Below, in pieces: positions 16,088 to 25,303 of a stretch of 64,000 nucleotides of DNA. Each line of letters opens with the position of its first letter. Position 1 is the stretch's first letter. The stretch covers positions 1-64,000 of the forward strand of contig JAFRJI010000016.1 of assembly GCA_017432345.1 (NCBI GenBank), read 5' to 3'. This stretch comes from Bacillota bacterium. Its GTDB lineage: Bacteria; Bacillota; Clostridia; Peptostreptococcales; Anaerovoracaceae. The position numbers and the translations under genes were made by a program. The notes under the pieces are model-generated. The model had not been told where the DNA came from, did no database searches, and saw only the letters and a program-made list of their open reading frames with translations.

Positions 16088-17632
16088 ATGGCACATGTCA
16101 TATTACCAGTAGTAATATGCCTGGCAGCCCTTGTTATAGGACTGCTGGTTGGATATATATTACGTAAATCCATTGGTGAGAAGACCATCGGTAACGCGGA
16201 AGCAAAAGCAGCCAACATGCTTTTGGACGCAGAGAAGAATGCCGAGAACATCAAGAAAGAGCTGATCCTGGAGGCGAAGGAGGAGTCCCAAAGACAGCGC
16301 AACGAAGTAGAAAAGGAGATCCGCGAGAGAAGAAACGAGATCACGAAAGCGGAGAGGAGATTAAACCAGAAAGAAGATTCCATTGACCGGAAACTTGAAA
16401 ACATAGAGAAAAAAGAAGAAAGCATATCAAATAAAGAGAGAAGCATCTCTAATAAACAGCAGGAAATCGACAACATCATCAAGAAGCAGCTTGCAGAACT
16501 GGAGAAGATCTCAGGCTATACCGTAGAACAGGCCCGCGAGATCATGCTGCAGAAAGTCGAAACGGAAGCGCGAAGCGATGCAGCGCTTTTGTACAAAGAA
16601 ATCGAAAGCAAAGCCAAAGAAGAGGCAGACAAGAAAGCGAAAGAGATCATCACCGGCGCGATCCAGCGCTGTGCTGCTGACCACGTAGCGGAATCGACGG
16701 TATCCGTCGTACCGCTCCCGAACGACGAAATGAAGGGCCGTATCATCGGCCGTGAAGGAAGAAATATCCGCGCGATCGAAAACGCGACGGGCATCGATTT
16801 GATCATCGATGACACGCCGGAAGCGGTCATCCTGTCGGGATTTGATCCGGTCCGGAGAGAAGTCGCCAGAATCGCTCTGGAGAAACTGATTGTGGACGGC
16901 AGGATCCATCCGGCCAGAATCGAGGAAACGGTCGAAAAGGCAGAACGGGAAGTCAACGCCATCATCAAAGAAGAAGGTGAACAGGCGACCTTTGATGTCG
17001 GCATCCACAATCTGCATCCGGAACTGGTCAAGCTTCTTGGCCGGCTGAAATACAGAACGTCCTACGGTCAGAATGTACTGAAGCACTCCATCGAAGTGGC
17101 GCATCTGGCAGGCCTGATGGCCGGCGAGCTCGGATTGGATGTGACGCTCGCCAAGAGAGCCGGGCTGCTGCATGACATCGGCAAGGCATTAGACCACGAG
17201 CGGGAAGGAACGCATGTCGACATCGGTATGGAAGTCCTGAAGAAGTACAAAGAATCCGCAGCCGTTATCAACGGTATGGCGGCGCATCACGGCGATTACG
17301 AGCCGAAGTCCATTGAAGCAGTCCTCATCGCTGCGGCGGATGCACTGAGCGCAGCCAGACCGGGAGCCAGAAGAGAGACGCTGGAGAGCTACATCAAGCG
17401 TCTGCAAAAGCTGGAAGAGATCGCCAACACCACAAGAGGCGTCGAATCGTCCTACGCGATCCAGGCCGGCAGAGAGATCCGGATCATCGCGAAGCCGGAT
17501 GAAGTCGGCGACGACGCGATCGCACTTCTGGCACGTGACATTTCAAAGAAAATCGAATCGGAACTCGAATATCCGGGACAGATCAAGGTCAATGTCGTCC
17601 GGGAGACCAGAGCGGTCGATTACGCAAAATAA
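16088..17632 (+). CDS. rny: Ribonuclease Y
   Basis: Main membrane-bound endoribonuclease of Firmicutes mRNA decay. 514 aa: N-terminal membrane helix (about 3-27), a long charged coiled coil (about 35-180), a KH domain ([19 protein letters not shown]) and an HD domain with the [10 protein letters not shown] metal motif, then MAAHHGD. Full length. AGGAGGG sits before the ATG. It has its own promoter and follows the minD terminator. Confidence 0.98.
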   Translation: MAHVILPVVICLAALVIGLLVGYILRKSIGEKTIGNAEAKAANMLLDAEKNAENIKKELILEAKEESQRQRNEVEKEIRERRNEITKAERRLNQKEDSIDRKLENIEKKEESISNKERSISNKQQEIDNIIKKQLAELEKISGYTVEQAREIMLQKVETEARSDAALLYKEIESKAKEEADKKAKEIITGAIQRCAADHVAESTVSVVPLPNDEMKGRIIGREGRNIRAIENATGIDLIIDDTPEAVILSGFDPVRREVARIALEKLIVDGRIHPARIEETVEKAEREVNAIIKEEGEQATFDVGIHNLHPELVKLLGRLKYRTSYGQNVLKHSIEVAHLAGLMAGELGLDVTLAKRAGLLHDIGKALDHEREGTHVDIGMEVLKKYKESAAVINGMAAHHGDYEPKSIEAVLIAAADALSAARPGARRETLESYIKRLQKLEEIANTTRGVESSYAIQAGREIRIIAKPDEVGDDAIALLARDISKKIESELEYPGQIKVNVVRETRAVDYAK

Positions 17633-17702
17633 GAAAACTAAACAGCAGGAATGCAGAAATGGGGGCAGCGTTTTGCGTTGCCCTTTCAACTATTCTATAG
17701 AA

Positions 17703-18881
17703 ATGATTTACTTAGATAACAGCGCGACAACAAAACAGTTCCCACAGGTTACAGAGGCCATGCTCCGCTGTATGGAGGAAGACTTCGGCAACCCGTCGAC
17801 CCTGTACCAGCTCGGCGTGGACAGCGAGAAGCTTCTGAAAAAAGCGAGAAAGAGCCTGCTTCAGGAGATGAGCGGTCATCGGGCGGTCTTTACCTCCGGC
17901 GGAACGGAAGCGGACAACACCGCCATTTTCGGCGCTGCAAAGGCGCTGCGCAGGAGCGGGAACCGGATCGTGACGACCGCAGTCGAGCATCCGGCGATCC
18001 TTGCCTGCTGCGAGGAAATGGAGCAGCGGGGCTTCGAAGTGATTCGCGTCGGGGTCGACCGGAACTGCCGGTTGGACCTGGACGCGCTGGAGAACGCCAT
18101 CGATGACAAGACGATTCTGGTGAGCGTTATGCACGTGAACAACGAAACCGGCACTATCATGCCGGTGGAAAAGATCAAATCGATCATGGCGCGGAAGAAC
18201 GCACCGGGCCTGTTCCACTGCGACGCGGTCCAGAGCTTCGGGAAACTGCCGCTGCCAAAGGACGCCGACCTGATCGCCGTCAGCGGCCATAAGATCCACG
18301 GACCGAAGGGATCAGGCGCGCTGCTGATCCGGAACGGCAAAACGCCGGCCGGCAAAAACATCACGCTTCCACCGTTCATTCTGGGAGGCGGACAGGAGGC
18401 GGGCATGCGCTCCGGAACGGAAAACGTAGCCGCCATCGTGGGACTCGGGGAAGCGGCGGAACTGATCCTCAACCAGAGAAAGTTAGAGATGCAAAGGCTG
18501 GGAACTATGCGCGAGAATCTGCGGAAAGAACTGGAAGATGGATTGGACGATATCATCGTCAACAGTCCGGAAGAGATCGGTAATAAACCCGGCACTTGCT
18601 GCCCAGTGCTGCTGAGCGTGACCTTCCTGGGAACGCGGGGCGAAGTGCTGCTGCACACGCTGGAACAGGACGGCATCTACGTATCGACTGGATCCGCCTG
18701 TTCCTCCAACAAAAAGGGACAGAGCCACGTCCTGAAGGCCATGGGCCTGACGGATCAGGAAATCGAAGGAACGATCCGTTTCAGCTTGGGCAGGAACAAC
18801 ACCGAAGAAGACATCTACATCGCCGCGGAGAAGACCATCGCGGCCGTGAAAAAATTCCGGAAACTCGGCAGTTTCCGATAG
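17703..18881 (+). CDS. Cysteine desulfurase (IscS/NifS class)
   Basis: PLP enzyme that removes sulfur from cysteine and passes it on as a persulfide. 392 aa beginning MIYLDNSATT; PLP lysine in SGHKIHGPKG; persulfide cysteine in STGSACSSN. thiI follows 12 nt later, so this copy probably supplies ThiI for 4-thiouridine in tRNA (compare the NifZ-ThiI pair of Bacillus). No ribosome binding site is visible before the ATG; a TATTCT box at 17691-17696 ends 6 nt before it, compatible with leaderless translation. A hairpin with 8-bp stem (17663-17682) lies between rny and this gene. Confidence 0.93.
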   Translation: MIYLDNSATTKQFPQVTEAMLRCMEEDFGNPSTLYQLGVDSEKLLKKARKSLLQEMSGHRAVFTSGGTEADNTAIFGAAKALRRSGNRIVTTAVEHPAILACCEEMEQRGFEVIRVGVDRNCRLDLDALENAIDDKTILVSVMHVNNETGTIMPVEKIKSIMARKNAPGLFHCDAVQSFGKLPLPKDADLIAVSGHKIHGPKGSGALLIRNGKTPAGKNITLPPFILGGGQEAGMRSGTENVAAIVGLGEAAELILNQRKLEMQRLGTMRENLRKELEDGLDDIIVNSPEEIGNKPGTCCPVLLSVTFLGTRGEVLLHTLEQDGIYVSTGSACSSNKKGQSHVLKAMGLTDQEIEGTIRFSLGRNNTEEDIYIAAEKTIAAVKKFRKLGSFR

Positions 18882-18893
18882 AAAGACGAGTGA

Positions 18894-20114
18894 ATGAACG
18901 AGAAAAACATGGAGCAAAAATCTTTGAACAGCGAACATATACTGATCGTGCGGTGCGGGGAAGTCGCCTTGAAAGGGACGAACAAACCGTATTTTGAGCG
19001 AATGCTGCTGGACCGGATCAAGAAGCTGCTGAAGAAGTTCGACGGCGTTCAGGCCTATCGGCATGAAGGACTGATTTTTGTCAGGGCCGACAAGGAACTA
19101 AATCCGGACCTGAAACCGATCATCCGCGAAGTCGGGAAAGTCTTCGGCGTGGCGTCCATTAGCCCGGCCATGGAATCCGAAAGCAACATGGAAGCCATCG
19201 GCAGGACGGCAGTGGAATACATGTTGCGGGCCATCGAGGAGCGGGGCGTCAAGACCTTCAAGGTCGAAGCCAAGCGGGCCGACAAGAACGTCCCGGTCAA
19301 ATCACCGGATATCAGCCGCCAGATTGGCGCGGCGGTCCTAAAGGGATGCAAAGTTCTAAAGGTCGACGTACACGATCCGGACTGCCGGCTCTTTGTCGAT
19401 GTGCGCCACGATCTGTCCTACATCTATCAGGACAAGATTCCGGGATACGGCGGACTGCCGCTGGGCACGAACGGGAAGGGCATGACGCTGCTTTCCGGCG
19501 GGATCGATTCGCCGGTCGCCACCTGGATGATGGCCAAGCGGGGCATGCTCATCGAGGCGGTCCACTTCCATTCCTATCCATACACCAGCCAGCGGGCACA
19601 GGAGAAGGTCGAGGAACTGGCCAGTCTGGTGGCAACGTATTGCGGGAGGTTCAAGATGCACGTGATCAATCTGTTGCCGATCCAGGAACAGATTGTCCAG
19701 AATTGTCCGGAAGAAGAAACCACGATCCTGGTGCGGCGCTTCATGATGCGGATCGCGGAACGCCTGGCCAAAGACACCGGCTGCGATATGCTGATTACAG
19801 GGGAAAATCTGGGACAGGTGGCCAGCCAGACAGCAGAGGCGCTGGTCGTGACCGATGCGTCGGTGCAGATGCCGGTCATGCGTCCGCTGATCGGAATGGA
19901 CAAGGTCGACATCATGGATCTGGCGCAGGAGATCGGAACGTATGAGAAATCCATCGAACCGTATGAGGACTGCTGCACGGTATTCCTGCCGAAGCATCCG
20001 GCCACGAAACCGAAACTGGACCGGATTCTGCACTCCGAGAGCAAGCTGGACTGCGAGACGCTGATCGAAGCGGCTGTCGCATCGGAGGAAATCATCGAAA
20101 TCCGGCCGGCGTAA
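18894..20114 (+). CDS. thiI: tRNA 4-thiouridine synthetase ThiI
   Basis: Adenylates uridine-8 of tRNA and exchanges oxygen for sulfur; in some bacteria also serves thiazole synthesis. 406 aa: N-terminal ferredoxin-like domain, THUMP domain (about 60-165), and PP-loop ATP pyrophosphatase domain (TLLSGGIDSPVATWMM). It lacks the C-terminal rhodanese extension of the E. coli protein, as usual in Firmicutes, so the persulfide is delivered by the cysteine desulfurase encoded just upstream. Start at 18894, 12 nt after that gene. Confidence 0.96.
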   Translation: MNEKNMEQKSLNSEHILIVRCGEVALKGTNKPYFERMLLDRIKKLLKKFDGVQAYRHEGLIFVRADKELNPDLKPIIREVGKVFGVASISPAMESESNMEAIGRTAVEYMLRAIEERGVKTFKVEAKRADKNVPVKSPDISRQIGAAVLKGCKVLKVDVHDPDCRLFVDVRHDLSYIYQDKIPGYGGLPLGTNGKGMTLLSGGIDSPVATWMMAKRGMLIEAVHFHSYPYTSQRAQEKVEELASLVATYCGRFKMHVINLLPIQEQIVQNCPEEETTILVRRFMMRIAERLAKDTGCDMLITGENLGQVASQTAEALVVTDASVQMPVMRPLIGMDKVDIMDLAQEIGTYEKSIEPYEDCCTVFLPKHPATKPKLDRILHSESKLDCETLIEAAVASEEIIEIRPA

Positions 20115-20144
20115 CGGCGGTTTTTGTGAAAATTGTATATAAAG

Positions 20145-20184
20145 TTACAAATAATTTGTAAAATTATTGTTGTATAACAACAAT
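20145..20184. promoter_or_regulatory. Two neighbouring palindromes before the ior promoter
   Basis: TTACAAATAATTTGTAA (20145-20161, 8-bp arms, 1-base centre) and ATTGTTGTATAACAACAAT (20166-20184, 8-bp arms, 3-base centre). Both lie just upstream of the iorA -35. They could be operators or, less likely given the AT-rich stems, a weak thiI terminator. Confidence 0.5.
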
Positions 20185-20188
20185 TTTA

Positions 20189-20217
20189 TTGACAATCACC
20201 ATTGCGGGTGGTAGGCT
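20189..20217 (+). promoter_or_regulatory. iorA promoter
   Basis: TTGACA (20189-20194), 17-bp spacer, TAGGCT (20212-20217), some 28 nt before the likely transcript start and 35 nt before the ATG at 20252. Confidence 0.6.
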
Positions 20218-20251
20218 GAATCTATAAAGATACAAGAAAGTGAGTAGTATT

Positions 20252-22045
20252 ATGACGAAAAGGATCATGCTGGGGAATGAGGCTTTTGCACGAGGCGCGT
20301 ATGAAGCCGGAGTGAAAGTCGTCAGCTCATATCCGGGGACTCCGAGTACGGAAGTAACGGAGTCGGCGGCGAAGTACGATGAGATCTACGTCGAATGGGC
20401 ACCGAACGAGAAGGTCGGCGTGGAAGTCGCTATGGGCGCTTCCATTGGCGGCGTCCGGTCGCTGTCCTGTATGAAGCACGTCGGACTGAACGTGGCATCG
20501 GACCCGTTCTTTACCGCCGCGTATACGGGAGTCACAGGCGGAATGGTCGTGCTCGTAGCGGATGACAACGGCTGCCATTCCTCGCAGAACGAACAGGATT
20601 CGAGATACCATGGCAGAGGCGCCGGCGTGCCGGTGCTGGAACCGGCAGACTCCCAGGAATGCAAGGACTACATGAAGCTGGCGTACGACATCAGCGAACA
20701 GTATGATACCGTCGTGCTGATGCGCAGCAGCACCAGGATCTCCCATTCCAGAGGAATCGTGGAACTCGGCGAGCGCGTGGAACGCGAGAAGATCCCGTAT
20801 GTGAAGAACATGCAGAAGTATGTCGCCATGCCGGCCATGGCGCGGAAGCTCCACATCGCGCAGGAAAAACGCCTGAATGAGATCGAAGAAGAGGCAGCAG
20901 AATTCCTCGTTGGAGAAGGCGCTCTCGAGCAGCCGCTGAACCGCGTGGAACTAAACGACCGCAAGATCGGCATCGTGACCAGCGGCATCTGCTATCAGTA
21001 TGTGAAAGAAGCGCTGCCGGATGCCAGCGTCCTGAAACTGGGCATGGTCAATCCGCTGCCGAAGAAGATGATTGCGGATTTCGCGCAGGAAGTCGAGAAA
21101 TTGTACGTGATCGAAGAAGGCAATCCGTTCTTGGAGGAGCAGATCCGCGCGATGGGTGTGCCGGTCTACGGCGGCAAGGATATGTTCACCATCCAGGGAG
21201 AATACAGCGCGCGGATGATCCGCAGTGGATTCGGCCTGGAGACCGAAGCCAGCGCGCTGGAAGAAGCGACCGGAAATGCGGAGATCGGCGACGCGCCGGG
21301 CAGACCGCCGTTACTATGCGCGGGATGTCCGCACAAAGGACTGTTTTACGTGCTCAGTAAACTAAAGACCACCGTTCTCGGTGACATCGGTTGCTACACA
21401 CTGGCAGCATTGCCGCCAACATCGGCGATGGATACGACGCTTTGCATGGGCGGTTCCATCACCATGGCGCACGGATTCGAAAAGGCCATGGAGACCAGCG
21501 AGAACACCGTTGCTGTGCTGGGCGATTCCACCTTTATCCACTCCGGGATTACCGGTCTGGTCAACATGTACTACAACCAGTCCCATGGGACGGTGATCAT
21601 CCTGGACAACCGGATCACCGGCATGACGGGGCATCAGGACAATCCGGCCAGCGGCAGGAACGCCAAGGGCGAACCGGCGCCGGCCATCGATATCGCGACT
21701 CTTGCAAAGGCCATCGGCATCCAGCATGTCGTGGAGATCGATCCGTTCGATGTAAAAGAACTGGAGAGAGTCATCAAGGAAGAAACGGCGAGAGAGGCGC
21801 TTTCCGTGATCATCACGAAGCGGCCTTGCGCCATGATCGTCAAGCAGACGAACATCCCAAGAAACATTACCGACCGCTGCAGGCTTTGCAAGCAGTGCAT
21901 GAAGATCGGCTGCCCGGCCATCGAGGAAGAAGCCGGCCATCCAATCATCGTGGCAGACCGCTGCGTCGGCTGCGGCCTTTGCCAGAGGGTATGTCCGTTT
22001 GACGCCATTGACAGCGCCGATACACAGGAAAGTGAGGGACAGTAA
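20252..22045 (+). CDS. iorA: Indolepyruvate:ferredoxin oxidoreductase, alpha subunit
   Basis: Oxidatively decarboxylates aryl pyruvates (from Trp, Phe, Tyr) to aryl-acetyl-CoA, reducing ferredoxin. 597 aa: N-terminal pyrimidine-binding domain (GNEAFARGAYEAG), TPP-binding domain (GDIGCYTLAALPP ... LGDSTF), and a C-terminal bis-4Fe4S ferredoxin domain (CRLCKQC ... CVGCGLCQRVCP). Start at 20252 gives the standard N terminus; a GTG at 20240 is the alternative, and the ribosome site is weak in both cases. iorB starts 3 nt after the stop. With paaK downstream the set makes a Stickland-type oxidative branch for aromatic amino acids. Confidence 0.96.
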   Translation: MTKRIMLGNEAFARGAYEAGVKVVSSYPGTPSTEVTESAAKYDEIYVEWAPNEKVGVEVAMGASIGGVRSLSCMKHVGLNVASDPFFTAAYTGVTGGMVVLVADDNGCHSSQNEQDSRYHGRGAGVPVLEPADSQECKDYMKLAYDISEQYDTVVLMRSSTRISHSRGIVELGERVEREKIPYVKNMQKYVAMPAMARKLHIAQEKRLNEIEEEAAEFLVGEGALEQPLNRVELNDRKIGIVTSGICYQYVKEALPDASVLKLGMVNPLPKKMIADFAQEVEKLYVIEEGNPFLEEQIRAMGVPVYGGKDMFTIQGEYSARMIRSGFGLETEASALEEATGNAEIGDAPGRPPLLCAGCPHKGLFYVLSKLKTTVLGDIGCYTLAALPPTSAMDTTLCMGGSITMAHGFEKAMETSENTVAVLGDSTFIHSGITGLVNMYYNQSHGTVIILDNRITGMTGHQDNPASGRNAKGEPAPAIDIATLAKAIGIQHVVEIDPFDVKELERVIKEETAREALSVIITKRPCAMIVKQTNIPRNITDRCRLCKQCMKIGCPAIEEEAGHPIIVADRCVGCGLCQRVCPFDAIDSADTQESEGQ

Positions 22046-22048
22046 GCA

Positions 22049-22621
22049 ATGGATAAAAACATTTTGATCGTCGGAGTCGGCGGGCAGGGAACACTCCTTG
22101 CCAGCGTACTCCTGGGAAATCTGGCACTGGCGAAAGGGTATGATGTCAAGCTCAGCGAGGTTCACGGAATGAGCCAGCGGGGCGGCGACGTTGTGACGCA
22201 CGTCAAGATCAGCGACGGCAAGGTTAAATCGCCGCTGATTGAAAAAGGCGAAGCGGATATGATCATCGGCTTTGAAAAACTGGAAGCTTACCGTTGGTTG
22301 CCGCAGCTGAAAAAAGGCGGTGCGATGTTCGTGAATACGCAGGAGATCTTTCCGATGCCGGTCGTAATGGGACAGGTGGAGTATCCGGAGGACATCGACA
22401 AGATGCTGGCGGATACAGCCGGCAGCGTCAAGGAATTCAATGCGATGAAGATCGCATCCGAGTGCGGCAGCACAAAGGCCGTCAATGTGGTCTTGCTCGG
22501 CGCGGCTTCAGAGGCACTGCCGTTTGAACAGGAAGAGTGGATGAAAGTAATAGAGGAGAATGTTAAGCCTAAGTTTGTGGAGTTGAACAAGAATGCATTT
22601 ATGATGGGTCAGCAGGCATAG
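22049..22621 (+). CDS. iorB: Indolepyruvate:ferredoxin oxidoreductase, beta subunit
   Basis: 190-aa gamma-type oxidoreductase subunit that carries the catalytic CoA-handling domain: starts MDKNILIVGVGGQGTLLAS and contains the SEVHGMSQRGGDVVTHVK motif. Forms the active complex with IorA, encoded 3 nt upstream. Same operon. Confidence 0.95.
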   Translation: MDKNILIVGVGGQGTLLASVLLGNLALAKGYDVKLSEVHGMSQRGGDVVTHVKISDGKVKSPLIEKGEADMIIGFEKLEAYRWLPQLKKGGAMFVNTQEIFPMPVVMGQVEYPEDIDKMLADTAGSVKEFNAMKIASECGSTKAVNVVLLGAASEALPFEQEEWMKVIEENVKPKFVELNKNAFMMGQQA

Positions 22622-22695
22622 CTGTTGGCCCGGAGAATTCTTGTGGAAGTTATTAGGCCGGTGCAGGCCGGCATTTCAAACGAAAGGAAGTTAAC

Positions 22696-23997
22696 ATGAT
22701 TTGGAACAAAGAGATGGAATGCGCGGATCGTGAAACGATGCGCGCGCTGCAGTTGGAAAAGCTGAAATGGTCGGTGCAATACGAGTATGATCATGTACCG
22801 TATTACGCCGCCAAAATGGACGAAGCAGGCGTCAAACCGGAAGACATCCAAACACTGGAAGATATTCAGTTCTTGCCGTTTTTGACAAAAGAGGATCTGG
22901 CGGCTAATTATCCGACCGGGCTGTTTGCAGCACCTATGAAGGATATCATTAGAATACAGTCGTCTTCTGGAACGACCGGAAAGCCGAAGATCATGGGTTT
23001 TACCCAGAACGATATGGACATCTGGGGCGAGGCTGTCGCTAGAGGTCTGACGATGTGCGGAATTGGCGCAAATGACGTCGCACACATTGCCTATGGATAC
23101 GGATTGTTCACCGGCGGACTGGGAGCACACCTGGGTGCTGAAACGGTTGGGGCGACCGTACTGCCGATGAGCTCCGGAAACACAGCCAGACAGATCCGTT
23201 TCATGCAGGACATGAAGAGCGACCTGCTCTGCTGTACCCCATCCTATGCGTTGACGATCGCGGAAGCCGTTGAAAAGGCTGGGATCAAGCCGGAAGAATT
23301 GCAGCTTAGAGCGGGACTGTTCGGGGCTGAACCTTGGACGCAGAGCATGCGTGACAAGATTGAAAAGGGACTTGGCATCAAAGCGCACGACATTTACGGG
23401 CTGACGGAAATCACCGGTCCAGGAATGGCAACCAGCTGTGAGATGAACGACGGCATGCACGTTCAGGAAGATTTGTTCTATCCGGAAATCGTAGATCCAG
23501 ATACACTGAAGCCTTTGCCTGATGGCGAGACCGGAGAGCTGGTATTCACCACTTTGGGCAAGACGGGAACGCCGATGATCCGTTACAGAACAAGAGACAT
23601 CTGCTATCTGAAGCGGGGTAAATGCCTCTGCGGCAGAACGACAGTCCGGATGAGCCGTGTATTCGGAAGAACCGATGACATGCTCATCGTCAAGGGTGTC
23701 AACGTATTCCCATCGACGTTCGAAATCTTCATCGACAAGTTCGATGAACTGACGTTGAACTACAAGATCATCGTCGACAGAAAACATAATTCTGATACAA
23801 TCGAACTGTTGGTTGAGCTCGCTGAAGGTCTGGAATTCGATGATATCGATTTCGTTGAAAATCTCAAAGACCGCATCGAACGTTCGCTGAGAGATGAACT
23901 GCAGATCGGATGCAAGGTAAGACTGCTCAATGCGGGCACGCTTCCGAGAAGTGAAGGTAAAGCAGTAAGAGTCGAAGACAGGAGGAGGTTTGAGTAA
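22696..23997 (+). CDS. paaK: Phenylacetate-CoA ligase (PaaK type)
   Basis: Acyl-adenylating enzyme of 433 aa that links an aryl acetate to CoA with ATP. AMP-binding P-loop SSGTTGKPKI, AMP-binding core YGLTEITGPG, and the PaaK C-terminal domain (GRTDDMLIVKGVNVFP). Directly after iorAB it most likely interconverts phenylacetyl-, hydroxyphenylacetyl- or indoleacetyl-CoA and the free acid; in fermenting cells the reverse direction would conserve energy as ATP (inference). AAAGGAAG before the ATG at 22696. Its stop TAA shares the last A with the next ATG. Confidence 0.94.
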   Translation: MIWNKEMECADRETMRALQLEKLKWSVQYEYDHVPYYAAKMDEAGVKPEDIQTLEDIQFLPFLTKEDLAANYPTGLFAAPMKDIIRIQSSSGTTGKPKIMGFTQNDMDIWGEAVARGLTMCGIGANDVAHIAYGYGLFTGGLGAHLGAETVGATVLPMSSGNTARQIRFMQDMKSDLLCCTPSYALTIAEAVEKAGIKPEELQLRAGLFGAEPWTQSMRDKIEKGLGIKAHDIYGLTEITGPGMATSCEMNDGMHVQEDLFYPEIVDPDTLKPLPDGETGELVFTTLGKTGTPMIRYRTRDICYLKRGKCLCGRTTVRMSRVFGRTDDMLIVKGVNVFPSTFEIFIDKFDELTLNYKIIVDRKHNSDTIELLVELAEGLEFDDIDFVENLKDRIERSLRDELQIGCKVRLLNAGTLPRSEGKAVRVEDRRRFE

Positions 23998-24422
23998 TGA
24001 TAGTTAAACAGGTATCGGTTTTCGTTGAAAACGAAACAGGAAGACTTGCTAAACTGATGCAGGTTCTCGAAGATAACGGCGTCGATCTGAATGCCGCAAC
24101 CATTGCTGAAACAGGAGAATACGGAATCCTCCGATGCATCGTTCAGAATCCGGATGAGACCGTGGAGATTCTAAAGAAGAACAATTTCCTGTCCAGCATC
24201 ACTAACGTGATCGCTGTGACGATTGAGAATCGTCCGGGCGGGCTGAATGCAGTTCTGAAGATTCTGGCGGCTGCAGGTATCGCCGTCAAGTACATCTATT
24301 CGACGATCCAGTCTCTCAGCGGCAATGCTGTAATCATGATGAAAGTAGAAGATCCGGAGAAGGCAGCGAAACTGCTGACCGAAAAGGGCGTCAAGCTGTT
24401 CTGCCTGGAAGATCTGAAATAG
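23997..24422 (+). CDS. Tandem ACT-domain protein
   Basis: 141 aa made of two ACT domains (about 1-70 and 71-141; VFVENETGRLAKLMQVLEDN and VTIENRPGGLNAVLKILAAA). ACT domains bind amino acids as allosteric effectors. The gene overlaps paaK by one base, a pairing seen in other anaerobes, so it may sense an aromatic amino acid and adjust the ligase or ior complex (inference). No catalytic domain. Confidence 0.9.
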   Translation: MIVKQVSVFVENETGRLAKLMQVLEDNGVDLNAATIAETGEYGILRCIVQNPDETVEILKKNNFLSSITNVIAVTIENRPGGLNAVLKILAAAGIAVKYIYSTIQSLSGNAVIMMKVEDPEKAAKLLTEKGVKLFCLEDLK

Positions 24423-24437
24423 GAATAACGATAGGGG

Positions 24438-24476
24438 GCTGCTGCATTGGATCTGCGATGCGGCGGTCCGCTTTTT
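24438..24476 (+). terminator. Possible terminator after the ior-paaK operon
   Basis: GCTGCTGCAT (24438-24447) pairs with ATGCGGCGGT (24458-24467) using three wobbles; TTTTT follows 4 nt later at 24472. Moderate quality. Confidence 0.5.
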
Positions 24477-24500
24477 CGTTCAGGGGGAAATGAAAACGCA

Positions 24501-25289
24501 ATGAGAAAAATTGTGATCATGTTGTGCCTGATCGTTTTCTTTGGATCAGGGTACTATGTCTTGCAATATATACACGCGAATATGTCGGCGCAGAACAACT
24601 TCAAGGAAGTGACTCAGCTCAAGGCCAGGGGATTGGATGCGGTTTTCGAAAAGAACAGCGATGTTGTCGGATGGGTCGAAATCGAGGGGACAAAAATCGA
24701 TTATCCTGTCATGCAGACGACGGAAGCATCCGGGAAAAATGATCCGGAGTATTATCTCCATCGCGATTTCGACAAAGAGTATTCCGATTCCGGAACACCG
24801 TTCCTGGATGTGGCGAGCAGCATTGCAGGTGCGACCAGATTACTGGACAGCGAGTCCGGAGAAGTCTTTCTGGCTGACACATCGACATGGAACTGGTTGG
24901 TCTATGGCCATCACATGAAATATGGGACCATGTTCCATGATCTTTTGAAGTACGAGGAAGAAGATTTCTGGAAGGCGCATAAGACATTCCGCTTTGACCG
25001 CATCAATATAGGAGCGGATGGAACGATCAGCGAGATCGATGAGGAATACGAGGTCATCGCGGCTGGATACTCACGAATCTATCCGGAAGGGTCGGACGCG
25101 TTCAAATATTACGAATACGCGGGGTACTACGATGAGGATACGTTTGACGAATACATTGCCGGGGTGAAAGCGGAAGCCTGCTACGATACTGGTCTGACAG
25201 CTGCCTATGGTGATCAGATTGTGACACTTTCCACGTGTGCATACCAAGTTGATGATGGCCGCTTCTATGTCGTGGGAAAACGGAAATAG
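24501..25289 (+). CDS. Class B sortase
   Basis: Membrane-anchored cysteine transpeptidase that fixes proteins to the cell wall. 262 aa: N-terminal membrane anchor (IVIMLCLIVFFGSGYYVL), then the sortase fold with catalytic His in VYGHHMKYGTMF, Cys in TLSTCAYQ (about 246) and Arg in DDGRFYVVGKR. Start at 24501 is preferred since the upstream part of the frame is not conserved-looking and an AGGGGG site lies before it. The next gene begins 14 nt later and encodes a secreted protein, which however lacks a recognisable sorting signal, so the substrate is unknown. Confidence 0.92.
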   Translation: MRKIVIMLCLIVFFGSGYYVLQYIHANMSAQNNFKEVTQLKARGLDAVFEKNSDVVGWVEIEGTKIDYPVMQTTEASGKNDPEYYLHRDFDKEYSDSGTPFLDVASSIAGATRLLDSESGEVFLADTSTWNWLVYGHHMKYGTMFHDLLKYEEEDFWKAHKTFRFDRINIGADGTISEIDEEYEVIAAGYSRIYPEGSDAFKYYEYAGYYDEDTFDEYIAGVKAEACYDTGLTAAYGDQIVTLSTCAYQVDDGRFYVVGKRK

Positions 25290-25303
25290 TGAGGGTAGGA
25301 ACT

